From Bradyrhizobium sp. AZCC 2262 (GTDB lineage Bacteria; Pseudomonadota; Alphaproteobacteria; Rhizobiales; Xanthobacteraceae), in contig NZ_JAZHRT010000001.1 of NCBI RefSeq assembly GCF_036924535.1, positions 1,550,001-1,614,000 on the forward strand: a stretch of DNA of 64,000 nt, given 5' to 3'. Below the pieces are notes generated by a model. It saw only the letters and a list, made by a program, of their open reading frames with translations. It was not told the DNA's origin and made no database searches. A program made the translations under genes and the position numbers. Every line of letters begins with the position of its first letter. The stretch's first letter is position 1. Of the stretch, positions 43,446-51,566 are shown piece after piece.

Positions 43446-44378
43446 ATGGAGCTATCCTACTCACAGAATCTCGAGGACTATCATCTTTCGCTGGCCTTCG
43501 CGGGACAGAGCACCGGGACCTATATCGATGTCGGTGCAGGGCATCCGATTGCCGACAACGTGTCGTTCTGGTTCTATGAACGCGGCTGGCGAGGAATTGT
43601 AGTCGAGCCACAGCCTGAACTTGTGGCGCTGTACCAGCGGCTGCGCCCGCGCGATCTCGCGATTTGTGGCCTGGTCGGACGACACTGCGGCGAAATCGAC
43701 TTCCATGTGGTCGAACGTCTGCACGGGCTCTCGACGACAGTGGAAGGCCTCGCGCAAAAAGCAAAAGCGTTCGGCGTCGACTATCAGACCGTTCGCATGC
43801 CTGTGACGACGCTGGCCAAATTGTGCGAAAGACACGATCTAGGCTCTGTCGACTTCCTCAAGATCGATGTCGAGGGCGCCGAAGGCGATGTTCTGTTCGG
43901 CGGCGATTGGAAGCGTTTTCGACCGAAGGTGATCGTCGCCGAAGCGGTAATGCCGCTGGCGTCAGAGCGGGGATGGCAGGACTGGGAACCGTTCCTTGTT
44001 GCTCAGGGCTACCACTTCGTTCTGTTCGACACGCTCAACCGGTTCTATGTCGCGCAAGAACATCCTGAGATTTTGGCGCGCCTTCCGTCCGAGCGGGCAC
44101 CGTGGCAGGCGGTTCGTCACATGTACGAGATAGGCCGTGCCCCCGAAAATAAGCAACATCCCGATCACGCGTTGGCGCAGGATCTCGCGCGCGGATTTTG
44201 GGCGAGCCTGCCTTATCTCGATACAAGCCTCATAACGTCGCTTTTGGCTCGCGCCCGCCGAATTGCGAAGTCCGATGACCTCGCAGAGCTTGCGTCCACG
44301 GTCGATACCGAACAGTTTCGCGCGGCGCTCGGACGGGTCGCTTGCGGTTATGACGGCGGACAGATCGTTGATGAGTGA
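43446..44378 (+). CDS. FkbM family methyltransferase (island cargo)
   Basis: A 310-residue methyltransferase starting at 43446 (MELSYSQNLED), a beginning common to one FkbM branch. Motif I is YIDVGAGHP, motif II VVEPQPE, and the FkbM signature DFLKIDVEGAEGD is present. The C-terminal 90 residues extend beyond the usual domain. FkbM enzymes methylate sugars or polyketides; cell-surface glycans are frequent targets when such genes sit on islands. It lies inside the segment bounded by the tRNA-Trp duplication and has no glycan neighbour here. Confidence 0.85.
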   Translation: MELSYSQNLEDYHLSLAFAGQSTGTYIDVGAGHPIADNVSFWFYERGWRGIVVEPQPELVALYQRLRPRDLAICGLVGRHCGEIDFHVVERLHGLSTTVEGLAQKAKAFGVDYQTVRMPVTTLAKLCERHDLGSVDFLKIDVEGAEGDVLFGGDWKRFRPKVIVAEAVMPLASERGWQDWEPFLVAQGYHFVLFDTLNRFYVAQEHPEILARLPSERAPWQAVRHMYEIGRAPENKQHPDHALAQDLARGFWASLPYLDTSLITSLLARARRIAKSDDLAELASTVDTEQFRAALGRVACGYDGGQIVDE

Positions 44379-44512
44379 GAGACCGCGAACTCGGTAGCAT
44401 ACTGGAATGTCTCTGCGGCTGGCGATGCACCGCAGGCGGTTGAGGCGCTAACGTGGAATTAATCTCATCAGCCTATAGTCTCAGGCAGTTCTAGTTGGGT
44501 GCCGCGTAAAAG

Positions 44513-44551
44513 GAGCCGTCGCAACGGACGATCCAGCGACGGCTCTTTTTT
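44513..44551 (+). terminator. Rho-independent terminator between island genes
   Basis: GAGCCGTCGC (44513-44522) pairs with GCGACGGCTC (44536-44545), followed by TTTTTT. It would end the FkbM transcript. Since it lies just 30 bases before the next start codon it might also act as an attenuator. Confidence 0.75.
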
Positions 44552-44575
44552 GTTCACTCATTGAGGTTGATGCAC

Positions 44576-45232
44576 GTGACCAACACATCGGAAAAGCAGA
44601 GCCAAACCGAACAACCCGAATCCACGGCGCCGACCAAGAAATCGAGCCGGAAATCAGTCCTGGCGCTGGCGGTGCTCGCTCTTGGAATAAACTCGACGGC
44701 GGCCTTCTACACAATGTCGCCTTCCGATTTTGCTCTGCCTGACATCAGCAGTCTGGCCGAACTGCTTCCGCACCAGAAAGCTTCCGATCCCATAGCGGAT
44801 CCGGCTGTCGCCGCATTGAAGGATATTCATTCGGCCCAGCAGCAACACGCTGCCTCGCTGCAGGAGAACAACTTCTTATTGCAGCAAAACACAGCTCTTC
44901 TTCAGCAGGATTCAATTACGCTTGCTTCGCTGAGACAGAGCGTCGGCGATGGGCAAGCCGGTGTGAAGAAATTATCTACTCAGATAGCGGATGAGCATGA
45001 AGACGTGAAGAAGGTGTCTGCTCAGATTTCCAGGCTCATAGCGAAGGTCGACTCGCTGCAAAATGCAATAACCCCGGAAGTTACTTCCTCCATTTCGGCA
45101 AGGCATGCTCAAAATCGGCTATCCCGAGTAGCGCGCAAAAAGATGGCTCCGCAGCCTAAACCTGTGGGACCTTTTTCGCTTGGAGGAGCCCCCCTAAGTC
45201 CCCCAGCTACCACGCCAATCCCACAAGGCTGA
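44576..45232 (+). CDS. Hypothetical single-span coiled-coil protein (island cargo)
   Basis: A 218-residue protein. A GTG start at 44576 (TNTSEKQSQTEQ) is spaced properly from TGAGG; an ATG at 44570 is an alternative. A hydrophobic stretch SVLALAVLALGINSTAAFY (residues of about 27-45) would anchor it. A glutamine-rich helical region from about 85 to 160 (SLQENNFLLQQNTALLQQDS and then repeated VKK-ST/SAQI units) predicts a coiled coil. The tail is Pro-rich and disordered. No cysteine is present. I do not recognise the family. It may span or tether to the inner membrane with a periplasmic rod. Confidence 0.65.
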   Translation: MTNTSEKQSQTEQPESTAPTKKSSRKSVLALAVLALGINSTAAFYTMSPSDFALPDISSLAELLPHQKASDPIADPAVAALKDIHSAQQQHAASLQENNFLLQQNTALLQQDSITLASLRQSVGDGQAGVKKLSTQIADEHEDVKKVSAQISRLIAKVDSLQNAITPEVTSSISARHAQNRLSRVARKKMAPQPKPVGPFSLGGAPLSPPATTPIPQG

Positions 45233-45397
45233 GGAACAAGAACGGCTAGGCGCGGGGCTTCGGCCTCGCGTTTCCCATCCGGACTACTCCCTTCGGCAGA
45301 GCGCGGGAGGCCTCTCGAGAGGCGATCACCGTAGCCGTCGGGATGAATTGCGCTCATGGGTGCTTGTAGGCTTTCGGCGATCCGGCGCGCGGTCGCG

Positions 45398-45440
45398 CCA
45401 AAACCGGGGGGCGCAGCTTCGAGTCCTGCCATTCCTGCCA
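45398..45440 (+). repeat. attR-like direct repeat (diverged tRNA-Trp 3' half)
   Basis: 43 bases matching 42841-42883 at 39 positions, ending in the same TCCTGCCA. There is no 5' tRNA half before it, so it is not a working tRNA. It marks the far end of the integrated segment. Confidence 0.85.
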
Positions 45441-45493
45441 GCTAAGTCAGCTTAATCAAGGGCTTGACAGAACTTCCCGGGCGTTGCCCGGGC

Positions 45494-45679
45494 TTACGCG
45501 AAGAACGCGGTGAGAACCGCCATGTCCGATCGCGCGGGAGCCTCGCCCCGCAGATCTGCGTCGATGACCCGCCGACATGCGTCGATGGTGGTTGTGTCGC
45601 CGAGGTCGTTCGCCGCGTCGAGAACGGTCCAGGCCGTCTCGCCCGAGGGTCTTTCCAGGTCTTGGCCTAACAGAGCCAT
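45494..45679 (-). CDS. Small hypothetical protein
   Basis: A 61-residue frame starting MALLGQDLERPSG, with AGGGGAGCGAG a suitable distance before its ATG. The protein is acidic and soluble, with a central helix (IDACRRVIDADLRG). No domain is recognised. It lies between the island end and the secE promoter on the opposite strand. The clear ribosome site and sensible composition support it, but it is short and unproven. Confidence 0.5.
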   Translation of the reverse strand: MALLGQDLERPSGETAWTVLDAANDLGDTTTIDACRRVIDADLRGEAPARSDMAVLTAFFA

Positions 45680-45858
45680 CGTCGTCTCGCTCCCCTATGG
45701 AACGCCCAGAATAGCCGGGAGTTTTTAAAATCCAGATCGCGGGCTTGTGGGCATTTGAGAGAAGGCTGTACCCGGGGATTAACCAATGGCCGGCAGCCTT
45801 TTTCGTTGGGGCGTCCCCCAAAGGGGGGCCATTTGGAGGCCCCGCGGCACCCCGTACC

Positions 45859-45887
45859 TTGACCTTTTGCCCGGTCGGCAGTAGATA
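45859..45887 (+). promoter_or_regulatory. Candidate sigma-70 promoter for secE-nusG
   Basis: TTGACC (45859-45864) and TAGATA (45882-45887) are 17 bases apart, the ideal spacing, 171 bases before secE. A CCCCCAAAGGGGG-type hairpin lies just upstream, near 45815. The rest of the 378-base gap 45680-46057 shows no other feature. Confidence 0.6.
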
Positions 45888-46057
45888 CCCGCCACCTGCA
45901 GCCGGCCCGCTAGATGCGGATATCCGGCGCGGCTTTGAATTCCCCCGAACAATCGAGCCCGCTTGGCGCTCATCCTTCGAGAGAGGGCTGGGCGCGAGAG
46001 GGCTGTTCGGATTCGCTTTAAATCACAATCGCCTCACGAAGGACGCGGTAACCAACG

Positions 46058-46249
46058 ATGGCTTTCAGCCCGTTCAAATTCCTGCAGGAAGTGCGCTCGG
46101 AGACCGCCAAGGTCACCTGGCCGACGCGCCGCGAGACGACGATCACCACGATCATGGTGTTCGTAATGGTTGCACTGGCCTCGATCTTCTTTTTCACCTC
46201 GGATTTGATCATCCGCTACGTTGTCACCTTCCTGCTGGGCGTCCACTGA
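46058..46249 (+). CDS. secE: Preprotein translocase subunit SecE
   Basis: A 63-residue single-span protein, the usual length of the short bacterial SecE. The conserved amphipathic part FLQEVRSETAKVTWPTRRET precedes one membrane helix (IMVFVMVALASIFFFTSDLI). It clamps SecY in the Sec translocon. The stop codon TGA overlaps the ATG of nusG (ATGA arrangement at 46247-46251), so the two are translationally coupled, as in most bacteria. Confidence 0.97.
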   Translation: MAFSPFKFLQEVRSETAKVTWPTRRETTITTIMVFVMVALASIFFFTSDLIIRYVVTFLLGVH

Positions 46250-46800
46250 TGAGCACCGGAACCCAAACCATGGACAAGCGCTGGTATATTGTTCACGCCT
46301 ATTCGAATTTCGAAAAAAAGGTCTCTGAATCGATCCGCGAGCAGGCCAAGCAGCGTGGGCTTGAGGACTTGTTCGAGCAGGTGCTGGTGCCGACCGAAAA
46401 GGTCACCGAGGTGCGCCGCGGCCGCAAGATCGATGCCGAACGCAAGTTCTTCCCGGGCTACGTGCTGGTGAAGATGAAACTGACCGACGAGGCGTTTCAC
46501 CTGATCAAGAACACGCCCAAGGTGACCGGCTTCCTGGGCGCCGAAAACAAGCCGATGCCGATCTCCGAATCCGAGGCGATGCGGATCCTGCACCAGGTGC
46601 AGGAAGGCGTCGAACGTCCGAAGGCCTCGGTTTCGTTCGAAATCGGCGAGAACGTCCGTGTGGCCGATGGGCCGTTCGCGTCGTTCTCCGGCGTGGTTGA
46701 AGAAATTGACGAGGCGCGTTCGCGCGTGAAGGTCGCGGTGTCGATCTTCGGCCGCGCCACGCCCGTCGAACTGGAATTCGGTCAGGTCGAGAAGGTCTGA
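46249..46800 (+). CDS. nusG: Transcription termination/antitermination factor NusG
   Basis: A 183-residue protein with the NGN domain (RWYIVHAYSNFEKKV, RKFFPGYVLVKMKL) and a C-terminal KOW domain (VADGPFASFSGVVEEID). NusG travels with RNA polymerase and links it to Rho and the ribosome. The start at 46249 overlaps the secE stop; an ATG at 46270 would also give a complete NGN domain. A longer open frame extends upstream from 45745 but crosses secE and is not a real extension. Confidence 0.97.
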   Translation: MSTGTQTMDKRWYIVHAYSNFEKKVSESIREQAKQRGLEDLFEQVLVPTEKVTEVRRGRKIDAERKFFPGYVLVKMKLTDEAFHLIKNTPKVTGFLGAENKPMPISESEAMRILHQVQEGVERPKASVSFEIGENVRVADGPFASFSGVVEEIDEARSRVKVAVSIFGRATPVELEFGQVEKV

Positions 46801-46929
46801 CCGAAAGCGCGAAGCTCTGTCTTCGCGTCAATTGAGGCCGTGGGAGGGAGAGGGCGGTCGCCAGCCGCTCTTCAACCGAACCACGGACCCTGAAACAGCC
46901 GGCCCCGGCCGGCACAACAGGAGCGATAC

Positions 46930-47358
46930 ATGGCAAAGAAAGTGACCGGATACCTGAAATTGCAGGTGCCGGCCGGTGCGGCGAATCCTTCGCCCCCGAT
47001 CGGTCCCGCGCTTGGTCAGCGCGGTCTCAACATCATGGAATTCTGCAAGGCGTTCAACGCCCAGACGCAGAAGGAAGAAAAGAACACCCCGATCCCGGTG
47101 ATCATCACCATCTATGCGGACCGTTCCTTCACGTTCGAGATGAAGACGCCGCCGATGTCCCACTTCCTCAAGCAGGCCGCCAAGATCCAGTCCGGTTCGA
47201 AAGCTCCGGGCCGCGACAAGGCCGGCCAGGTGACACGCGCGCAAGTGCGCGAGATCGCCGAGAAGAAGATGAAGGATCTCAATTGCGATTCCGTCGAGTC
47301 GGCCATGAAGATGGTTGAGGGCTCCGCCCGTTCGATGGGTCTGGAAGTTGCGGGGTAA
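46930..47358 (+). CDS. rplK: 50S ribosomal protein L11
   Basis: A 142-residue protein with the L11 hallmarks [20 protein letters not shown], the proline-rich N-terminal domain that meets the GTPase centre, and [13 protein letters not shown] in the RNA-binding domain. The ATG follows AGGAGCG. It begins the L11-L1 operon, 129 bases after nusG. Confidence 0.98.
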   Translation: MAKKVTGYLKLQVPAGAANPSPPIGPALGQRGLNIMEFCKAFNAQTQKEEKNTPIPVIITIYADRSFTFEMKTPPMSHFLKQAAKIQSGSKAPGRDKAGQVTRAQVREIAEKKMKDLNCDSVESAMKMVEGSARSMGLEVAG

Positions 47359-47364
47359 CGGGTC

Positions 47365-48057
47365 ATGGCAATCGGAAAACGTTTGAGCAAGGCCCGCGAG
47401 GGTGTCGACCGCGAGAAGCTCTATCCGCTCGCGGATGCCATCAAGATGGTCAAGGAACGCGCCAAGTCGAAGTTCGACGAGACGATCGAGATCGCGATCA
47501 ACCTCGGCGTCGACCCGCGTCACGCCGACCAGATGGTTCGCGGCGTCGTCAACCTGCCGAACGGCACCGGCCGCACGCTGCGCGTCGGCGTGTTCGCCCG
47601 TGGCGCCAAGGCCGAAGAAGCCAAGGCAGCAGGCGCTGACGTCGTCGGCGCCGAAGACCTGGTTGAGAAGGTGCAGGGCGGCAACATCGATTTCGATCGC
47701 TGTATCGCCACCCCCGACATGATGCCGCTGGTCGGCCGCCTCGGTAAGGTGCTCGGCCCGCGCGGCATGATGCCGAACCCGAAGATCGGCACCGTGACGA
47801 TGGACGTCGCCACTGCCGTGAAGGGCGCCAAGGGCGGCTCGGTCGAATTCCGCGTCGAGAAGGCGGGCATCGTGCAGGCCGGCGTCGGCAAGGCGTCGTT
47901 CTCCGAGGAAAAGCTGGTGCAGAACGTCAAGGCGCTTGCGGACGCGGTGTCGAAGGCAAAGCCCGCCGGCGCCAAGGGCACTTATATCCAGCGCGTGGCG
48001 GTCTCCTCCACCATGGGCCCGGGCGTCAAGGTCGAGCCGGGCACGCTGCTCGGCTAG
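47365..48057 (+). CDS. rplA: 50S ribosomal protein L1
   Basis: A 230-residue protein, 6 bases after rplK. The two-domain L1 pattern is clear: [39 protein letters not shown], and the C-terminal [16 protein letters not shown]1 binds the mobile stalk of 23S rRNA and in many bacteria represses its own operon. A strong terminator follows directly, so rplJ is transcribed separately here. Confidence 0.98.
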   Translation: MAIGKRLSKAREGVDREKLYPLADAIKMVKERAKSKFDETIEIAINLGVDPRHADQMVRGVVNLPNGTGRTLRVGVFARGAKAEEAKAAGADVVGAEDLVEKVQGGNIDFDRCIATPDMMPLVGRLGKVLGPRGMMPNPKIGTVTMDVATAVKGAKGGSVEFRVEKAGIVQAGVGKASFSEEKLVQNVKALADAVSKAKPAGAKGTYIQRVAVSSTMGPGVKVEPGTLLG

Positions 48058-48083
48058 TTCCTTGCAGTTTAAGTGAATAAGGA

Positions 48084-48119
48084 AGGGCGGAATCGGGTGA
48101 CCGATTCCGCCCTTTGCGT
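48084..48119 (+). terminator. Rho-independent terminator after rplA
   Basis: AGGGCGGAATCGG and CCGATTCCGCCCT form a perfect 13 bp stem with a GTGA tetraloop, followed by TTGCGTT. It ends the L11-L1 transcript before the inserted genes. Confidence 0.85.
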
Positions 48120-48175
48120 TTGACGTCGCTTTTTCGTAATCGTCGCCGCGCCGGACTTGCCAAGAAGGAAGAACA

Positions 48176-49129
48176 ATGCCCGAGAAAGTCCTGATCTATT
48201 CCCGTTTTCCAAAGGCCCAGATGGAGCGTTTCGGCGAACGCTATGAGTTGCTGAACGCCGCGGGCAAGCCGCCCAATGAAGTGTTCTCCGCCGAGCAGCT
48301 CGCAGACATTCGCGCGATGATCACCGCCGGCGGCACGCCGCTTCGCGGCGACGCGATGGACCTTCTGCCTAAGCTCAGCGCCATCGTCTGCTACGGCACC
48401 GGCTATGACGGCGTCGATCTGGCGGCGGCGGCGAAACGCAACATTGCGGTTGGCCACAGTCCGGGGGCCAACGCGGCGTCGGTCGCCGATATCGCGGTTA
48501 CCTTGATGCTGGCGGCCACACGGCGACTGCTCGTGGCTGACGACTATGTGCGGGGCGGGAGCTGGGCGGCGGCAAAACCGTCACCGATGATGCGCCCGCA
48601 GGCGGGCATGCTCGGCCGCAAAATCGGCGTCTACGGCATGGGCGAGATCGGCCGCAAGATCGCGGCACGCGTCGCTGCGTTCGAGACCGAGGTCGGCTAT
48701 TTCAGCCGCAGCCAGCACGACGTTCCCTATCAATATTTTCCGACGCTCGATGCGCTGGCCGAATGGTGCAGCGTCCTGATGGTCGCGGTGCGGGCGGGCG
48801 CGGATGCCAACCACGCCGTCGATGCCGATATCCTGAAGAAGCTCGGCAAGGACGGCTGCGTCGTCAACATCTCGCGCGGCTCGGTGATCGACCAGCAGGC
48901 TTTGATCGCGGCGCTCACCGACCAGACCATCGCCGGCGCCGGCCTCGATGTCTACGCCAGGGAGCCTCATGCGCCGGACGCGCTGACGGCGCTGCCCAAC
49001 GTCGTGCTCTCGCCGCATATCGGCGGCCATACGCTGGAATCGCACGTGGCGATGCAGGACTGCGTGATGGCCAATCTCGACGCGTTTTTCGCAGGCAGGC
49101 CGCTGCCGTATGCGGTGCCGCCCGGCTGA
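48176..49129 (+). CDS. D-isomer-specific 2-hydroxyacid dehydrogenase
   Basis: A 317-residue NAD(P)-dependent dehydrogenase that reduces 2-keto acids to D-2-hydroxy acids or the reverse. The cofactor motif GMGEIG, the substrate-binding arginine in ISRGSVID, the glutamate in DVYAREPH and the catalytic histidine in SPHIGGH are all in place. It resembles glyoxylate/hydroxypyruvate reductases. AAGGAAGAA precedes the ATG. It lies between rplA and rplJ, a place normally without other genes, after the rplA terminator. Confidence 0.88.
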   Translation: MPEKVLIYSRFPKAQMERFGERYELLNAAGKPPNEVFSAEQLADIRAMITAGGTPLRGDAMDLLPKLSAIVCYGTGYDGVDLAAAAKRNIAVGHSPGANAASVADIAVTLMLAATRRLLVADDYVRGGSWAAAKPSPMMRPQAGMLGRKIGVYGMGEIGRKIAARVAAFETEVGYFSRSQHDVPYQYFPTLDALAEWCSVLMVAVRAGADANHAVDADILKKLGKDGCVVNISRGSVIDQQALIAALTDQTIAGAGLDVYAREPHAPDALTALPNVVLSPHIGGHTLESHVAMQDCVMANLDAFFAGRPLPYAVPPG

Positions 49130-49134
49130 CGGCT

Positions 49135-50028
49135 TCAGTGCATCCCGGCAGCCGGCAAATGGCGCAGCTTGTCGGGATTGCGGACGACATAGATCGCGGC
49201 GATCTTTTCGCCGTCGATCGCCATGCTCAGGGTGAGATCGAGTTCGCCGTCCAGATAGAGCAGCGCGCCCACGGTCCCGTTGATAACAGCCGGCGCGATA
49301 CGGACATCATGGCCGGCGGTCTTGCCGGCAAGGCCGATGAAGAAGCGCGCGACCTTGTCGGCGCCGATGATCGGATTGCGCGCCGCGAACTTGCGGCCGC
49401 CGCCATCGGTGATTGCAACCGCGTCCTCTCGCAGCAATTCGGCCAGCTGCCTGACATCGCCGCTGGCAACCGCGTCGCTGAAGGCCTGCAGGAGGCGAGC
49501 GTGACTGTCGGGCGTCGCCACGGGCACGGGGCGATTGTCGCGCACCGCCCGGCGGGCCCGCGAGGCCAGTTGCCGGCAGGACGCTTCGGTGCGGTCGAGC
49601 ATGGCGGCGATCTCGGAAAACGGCGTGTCGAACACGTCGTGCAGCAGGAAGGCCGCGCGTTCCATCGGCGACAGCCGGTCCAGCGCCAGCAACAATGCGA
49701 ATGATAGATCGTCGGCCAGTTCGGTGGCGGCGTCGGCCGACAGGCCCTCCGCGTCGAACACGGGCTCGGGGAGCCACGGCCCGACATAGATTTCCCGCTG
49801 TGCCTTGGCGCTCTTCAGGCGATCGAGACAGAGGCGGGTCACGATGGTGACGAGAAAGGCCTCCGGATTATGGACGCCTTGTGCGCCGGCAAATCGCAGA
49901 TAGGCGTCCTGCACGACGTCTTCGGCGTCACTGCGGCTGCCGAGCATGCGATAGGCGAGCCCGAGCAGGCGCCCGCGATGGGGCGCCAGCGGGTCGGTCT
50001 CAAGCGGCCTGTTTGACGACATCGACAT
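49135..50028 (-). CDS. ECF41 group RNA polymerase sigma factor
   Basis: A 297-residue sigma factor. Sigma region 2 (LLGLAYRMLGSRSDAEDVVQ) and region 4 (LSPMERAAFLLHDVFDTPFS) are followed by a SnoaL-like C-terminal extension. The WLPEP motif at 85-89 in the linker and DGGGR at 208-212 in the extension are the two markers of group ECF41, in which the extension itself controls activity in place of a separate anti-sigma factor. The start at 50028 overlaps the upstream carboxymuconolactone-decarboxylase-like gene by 29 bases. Association with such a gene is characteristic of ECF41 loci. Confidence 0.9.
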   Translation of the reverse strand: MSMSSNRPLETDPLAPHRGRLLGLAYRMLGSRSDAEDVVQDAYLRFAGAQGVHNPEAFLVTIVTRLCLDRLKSAKAQREIYVGPWLPEPVFDAEGLSADAATELADDLSFALLLALDRLSPMERAAFLLHDVFDTPFSEIAAMLDRTEASCRQLASRARRAVRDNRPVPVATPDSHARLLQAFSDAVASGDVRQLAELLREDAVAITDGGGRKFAARNPIIGADKVARFFIGLAGKTAGHDVRIAPAVINGTVGALLYLDGELDLTLSMAIDGEKIAAIYVVRNPDKLRHLPAAGMH

Positions 50029-50545
50029 TGTGTCCGTCCACGACGACGCGGCGGCACTCCCTGGCATAGCCGAGGCCTCCTTTCACCATCGGAAACATCC
50101 GGCCCAGTTGCAGCGCCAGCGTCAGATCTATCACGCCTTTCTGGCCCCATTGGGCGCGGACGGCATCGCGAAATTCATCGTCGTCAGCGGACCGGCGCGC
50201 CACCGCGTCGGCAAACCGGAACCCGAGCGTGGTTGCATCATTCATCGCGCGTGGATCACGGCGCAGCACGGCTTCGATCTGGTCCTTCGGCATGCCGGCT
50301 TCCAGCGCCATGTCGACGACCAGTTGCGTGCAGGGCCCGCAATCCTCGGCCAGCGCGCCGACGATCTTGGCTGCGAAACTCGCATCGATCGGGACCGCCT
50401 CGCGATGGGCGGACGCCTTCATGACGGGCGCGAACTTGAAGAAGGCGGAAGGGGACTCATTTAGCATCATCTCGAGATAGCTGGTGTCGTAACCATAACG
50501 TTTGGCGAATCCACGCAGCGTGCGGCGGGCGATCCAACTACGCAT
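50000..50545 (-). CDS. Carboxymuconolactone decarboxylase / AhpD-like protein
   Basis: A 181-residue helical protein of the CMD/AhpD superfamily. The EDCGPC segment at 67-72 has the E-x-C-x-x-C redox pair of AhpD-like peroxidases. The later region (LALQLGRMFPMVKGGLGYAR) is hydrophobic and unlike true decarboxylases. It is most likely an alkylhydroperoxidase-type reductase. It overlaps the membrane-protein gene by 8 bases at its start and the ECF41 gene at its end. ECF41 sigma factors typically control such a gene, so it is the probable main target. Confidence 0.85.
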   Translation of the reverse strand: MRSWIARRTLRGFAKRYGYDTSYLEMMLNESPSAFFKFAPVMKASAHREAVPIDASFAAKIVGALAEDCGPCTQLVVDMALEAGMPKDQIEAVLRRDPRAMNDATTLGFRFADAVARRSADDDEFRDAVRAQWGQKGVIDLTLALQLGRMFPMVKGGLGYARECRRVVVDGHNVDVVKQAA

Positions 50546-50915
50546 GACTTTCTCCTGGGCTGGGGAAGGCGGAATAAAGGGCGATGGCCGACGGCAGGAC
50601 GACGGCGAGGAGGTCGAACGCGACGTGATGGGAGTGGCCGCCGGCGATCAGCACCAGATGGAGCAGGGCGTGCGCGGCCAGAAAACCGGCGCCTGCTATC
50701 GCCGCCGGCCAATAGCGCGGGCGCCATGCCCGCGCGGCGAGCGCGAGGCCGGCGACGAGAAATGCAATGCCGATGTCCTGGACGAAATGCGGGTTGAAGG
50801 GGCCGGTTTCGGTGACCCCTGGAACACTTTCGTACCAGCGGGGACCGGCCAAGAGCATCGCAAGTCCGTTGAAGAGGGTGGGAATTGCCAGTATCGCTGC
50901 AATCGAACGCCGCAT
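50538..50915 (-). CDS. Small four-helix membrane protein
   Basis: A 125-residue protein starting at the ATG at 50915 after AGGAGG. Four hydrophobic segments are seen (IAAILAIPTLFNGLAMLLAG, VQDIGIAFLVAGLALAA, IAGAGFLAAHALLHLVLIAG, LLAVVLPSAIALYSA). A conserved-looking loop WYESVPGVTETGPFNPHFVQ and a His-rich HSHHV loop lie between them. I do not recognise a named family. It is the first gene of the ECF41 operon, directly behind the candidate ECF41 promoter. Confidence 0.75.
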   Translation of the reverse strand: MRRSIAAILAIPTLFNGLAMLLAGPRWYESVPGVTETGPFNPHFVQDIGIAFLVAGLALAARAWRPRYWPAAIAGAGFLAAHALLHLVLIAGGHSHHVAFDLLAVVLPSAIALYSAFPSPGESHA

Positions 50916-50934
50916 GGGAACCTCCTGAGGCCAA

Positions 50935-50961
50935 GACGAGCGAGCCCGCGCCAGTGTGACG
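50935..50961 (-). promoter_or_regulatory. Candidate ECF41-type promoter
   Basis: On the minus strand CGTCACA (50961-50955) is followed after 16 bases by CGTC (50938-50935), 19 bases before the first start codon of the sigma-factor operon. As I recall, the ECF41 consensus is TGTCACA for -35 and CGTC for -10, so this differs at one base. Autoregulation is the natural reading. Confidence 0.65.
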
Positions 50962-51489
50962 GAGGCGGCCAAAGAAAATTTTCGGGCCCGTTTCGGGCTC
51001 AAATTCAGGCTAAAGGACCAAGCCCGATCTGGTCTGAATTTTGCTCTTGGCAAGCCGGACAAGACTCGGTAAACAACCGCTTCCGGGCGTGCTGGCCGTT
51101 GCTGGCACGTCCGTGCGCGCATTCCGAAAACCCGATACGGTAGGAGATCATTCCTTTCAGGACATCCGCATGGATTGCTCGAAAGGAAGGAAAGCTCATC
51201 GCTTCGGTGGATTGCGGCAGGGGTCTTTCGGCTTGCCGGATGGCCTCGATCCTGTCCGAGACTGCAGGCGCCGACGTTGAAATTTGTGCCCAAACGCAAG
51301 TTTCCTCAACGGCTTAATCTTACAGCCTGCATAGACGGGTGAAGACCGGATTTCGCTTCGACGCCGCCTTTGGCGACGCCATGGCTGATTTGGTTCGAAC
51401 CTCGACACCCCGCGCCATCTGGTTCGGGAGGGCAGGCGTTTCAAATGTCGTCTTGCCCGGCGTGTCCTTGAGACTGGTGTCTAGAGGTC
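50962..51489. other. Intergenic stretch before the rplJ leader
   Basis: 528 bases between the ECF41 promoter and the rplJ leader. I see no convincing gene. It should contain the rplJ promoter; none stands out clearly from the consensus. Confidence 0.5.
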
Positions 51490-51505
51490 AGGTTTTGGGT
51501 GAGAC

Positions 51506-51560
51506 GATGGGTGCAACCCGGCGGTCTCGCTCTTAAGCGAAGGCCGCCAACCGGAGAGAG
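51506..51560 (+). promoter_or_regulatory. Probable L10 leader RNA (autoregulation of rplJL)
   Basis: Ahead of rplJ the sequence GGCGG (51520-51524) pairs with CCGCC (51544-51548). It encloses an inner stem TCGCT/AGCGA with a CTTA loop and an unequal internal loop between the two stems. Such a bulged hairpin 20 bases before rplJ is where the L10-L12 complex binds its own mRNA in many bacteria. Confidence 0.6.
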
Positions 51561-51566
51561 CTTGCT

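Noticed and set aside
45398..45440. A second tRNA-Trp gene
   Set aside because: Only the 3' half is present, with four changes and no acceptor 5' strand; it is an attachment-site remnant.
45745..46248. A 168-residue upstream extension of NusG
   Set aside because: The frame crosses the secE gene and a likely promoter; NusG homologues begin at the secE/nusG overlap.
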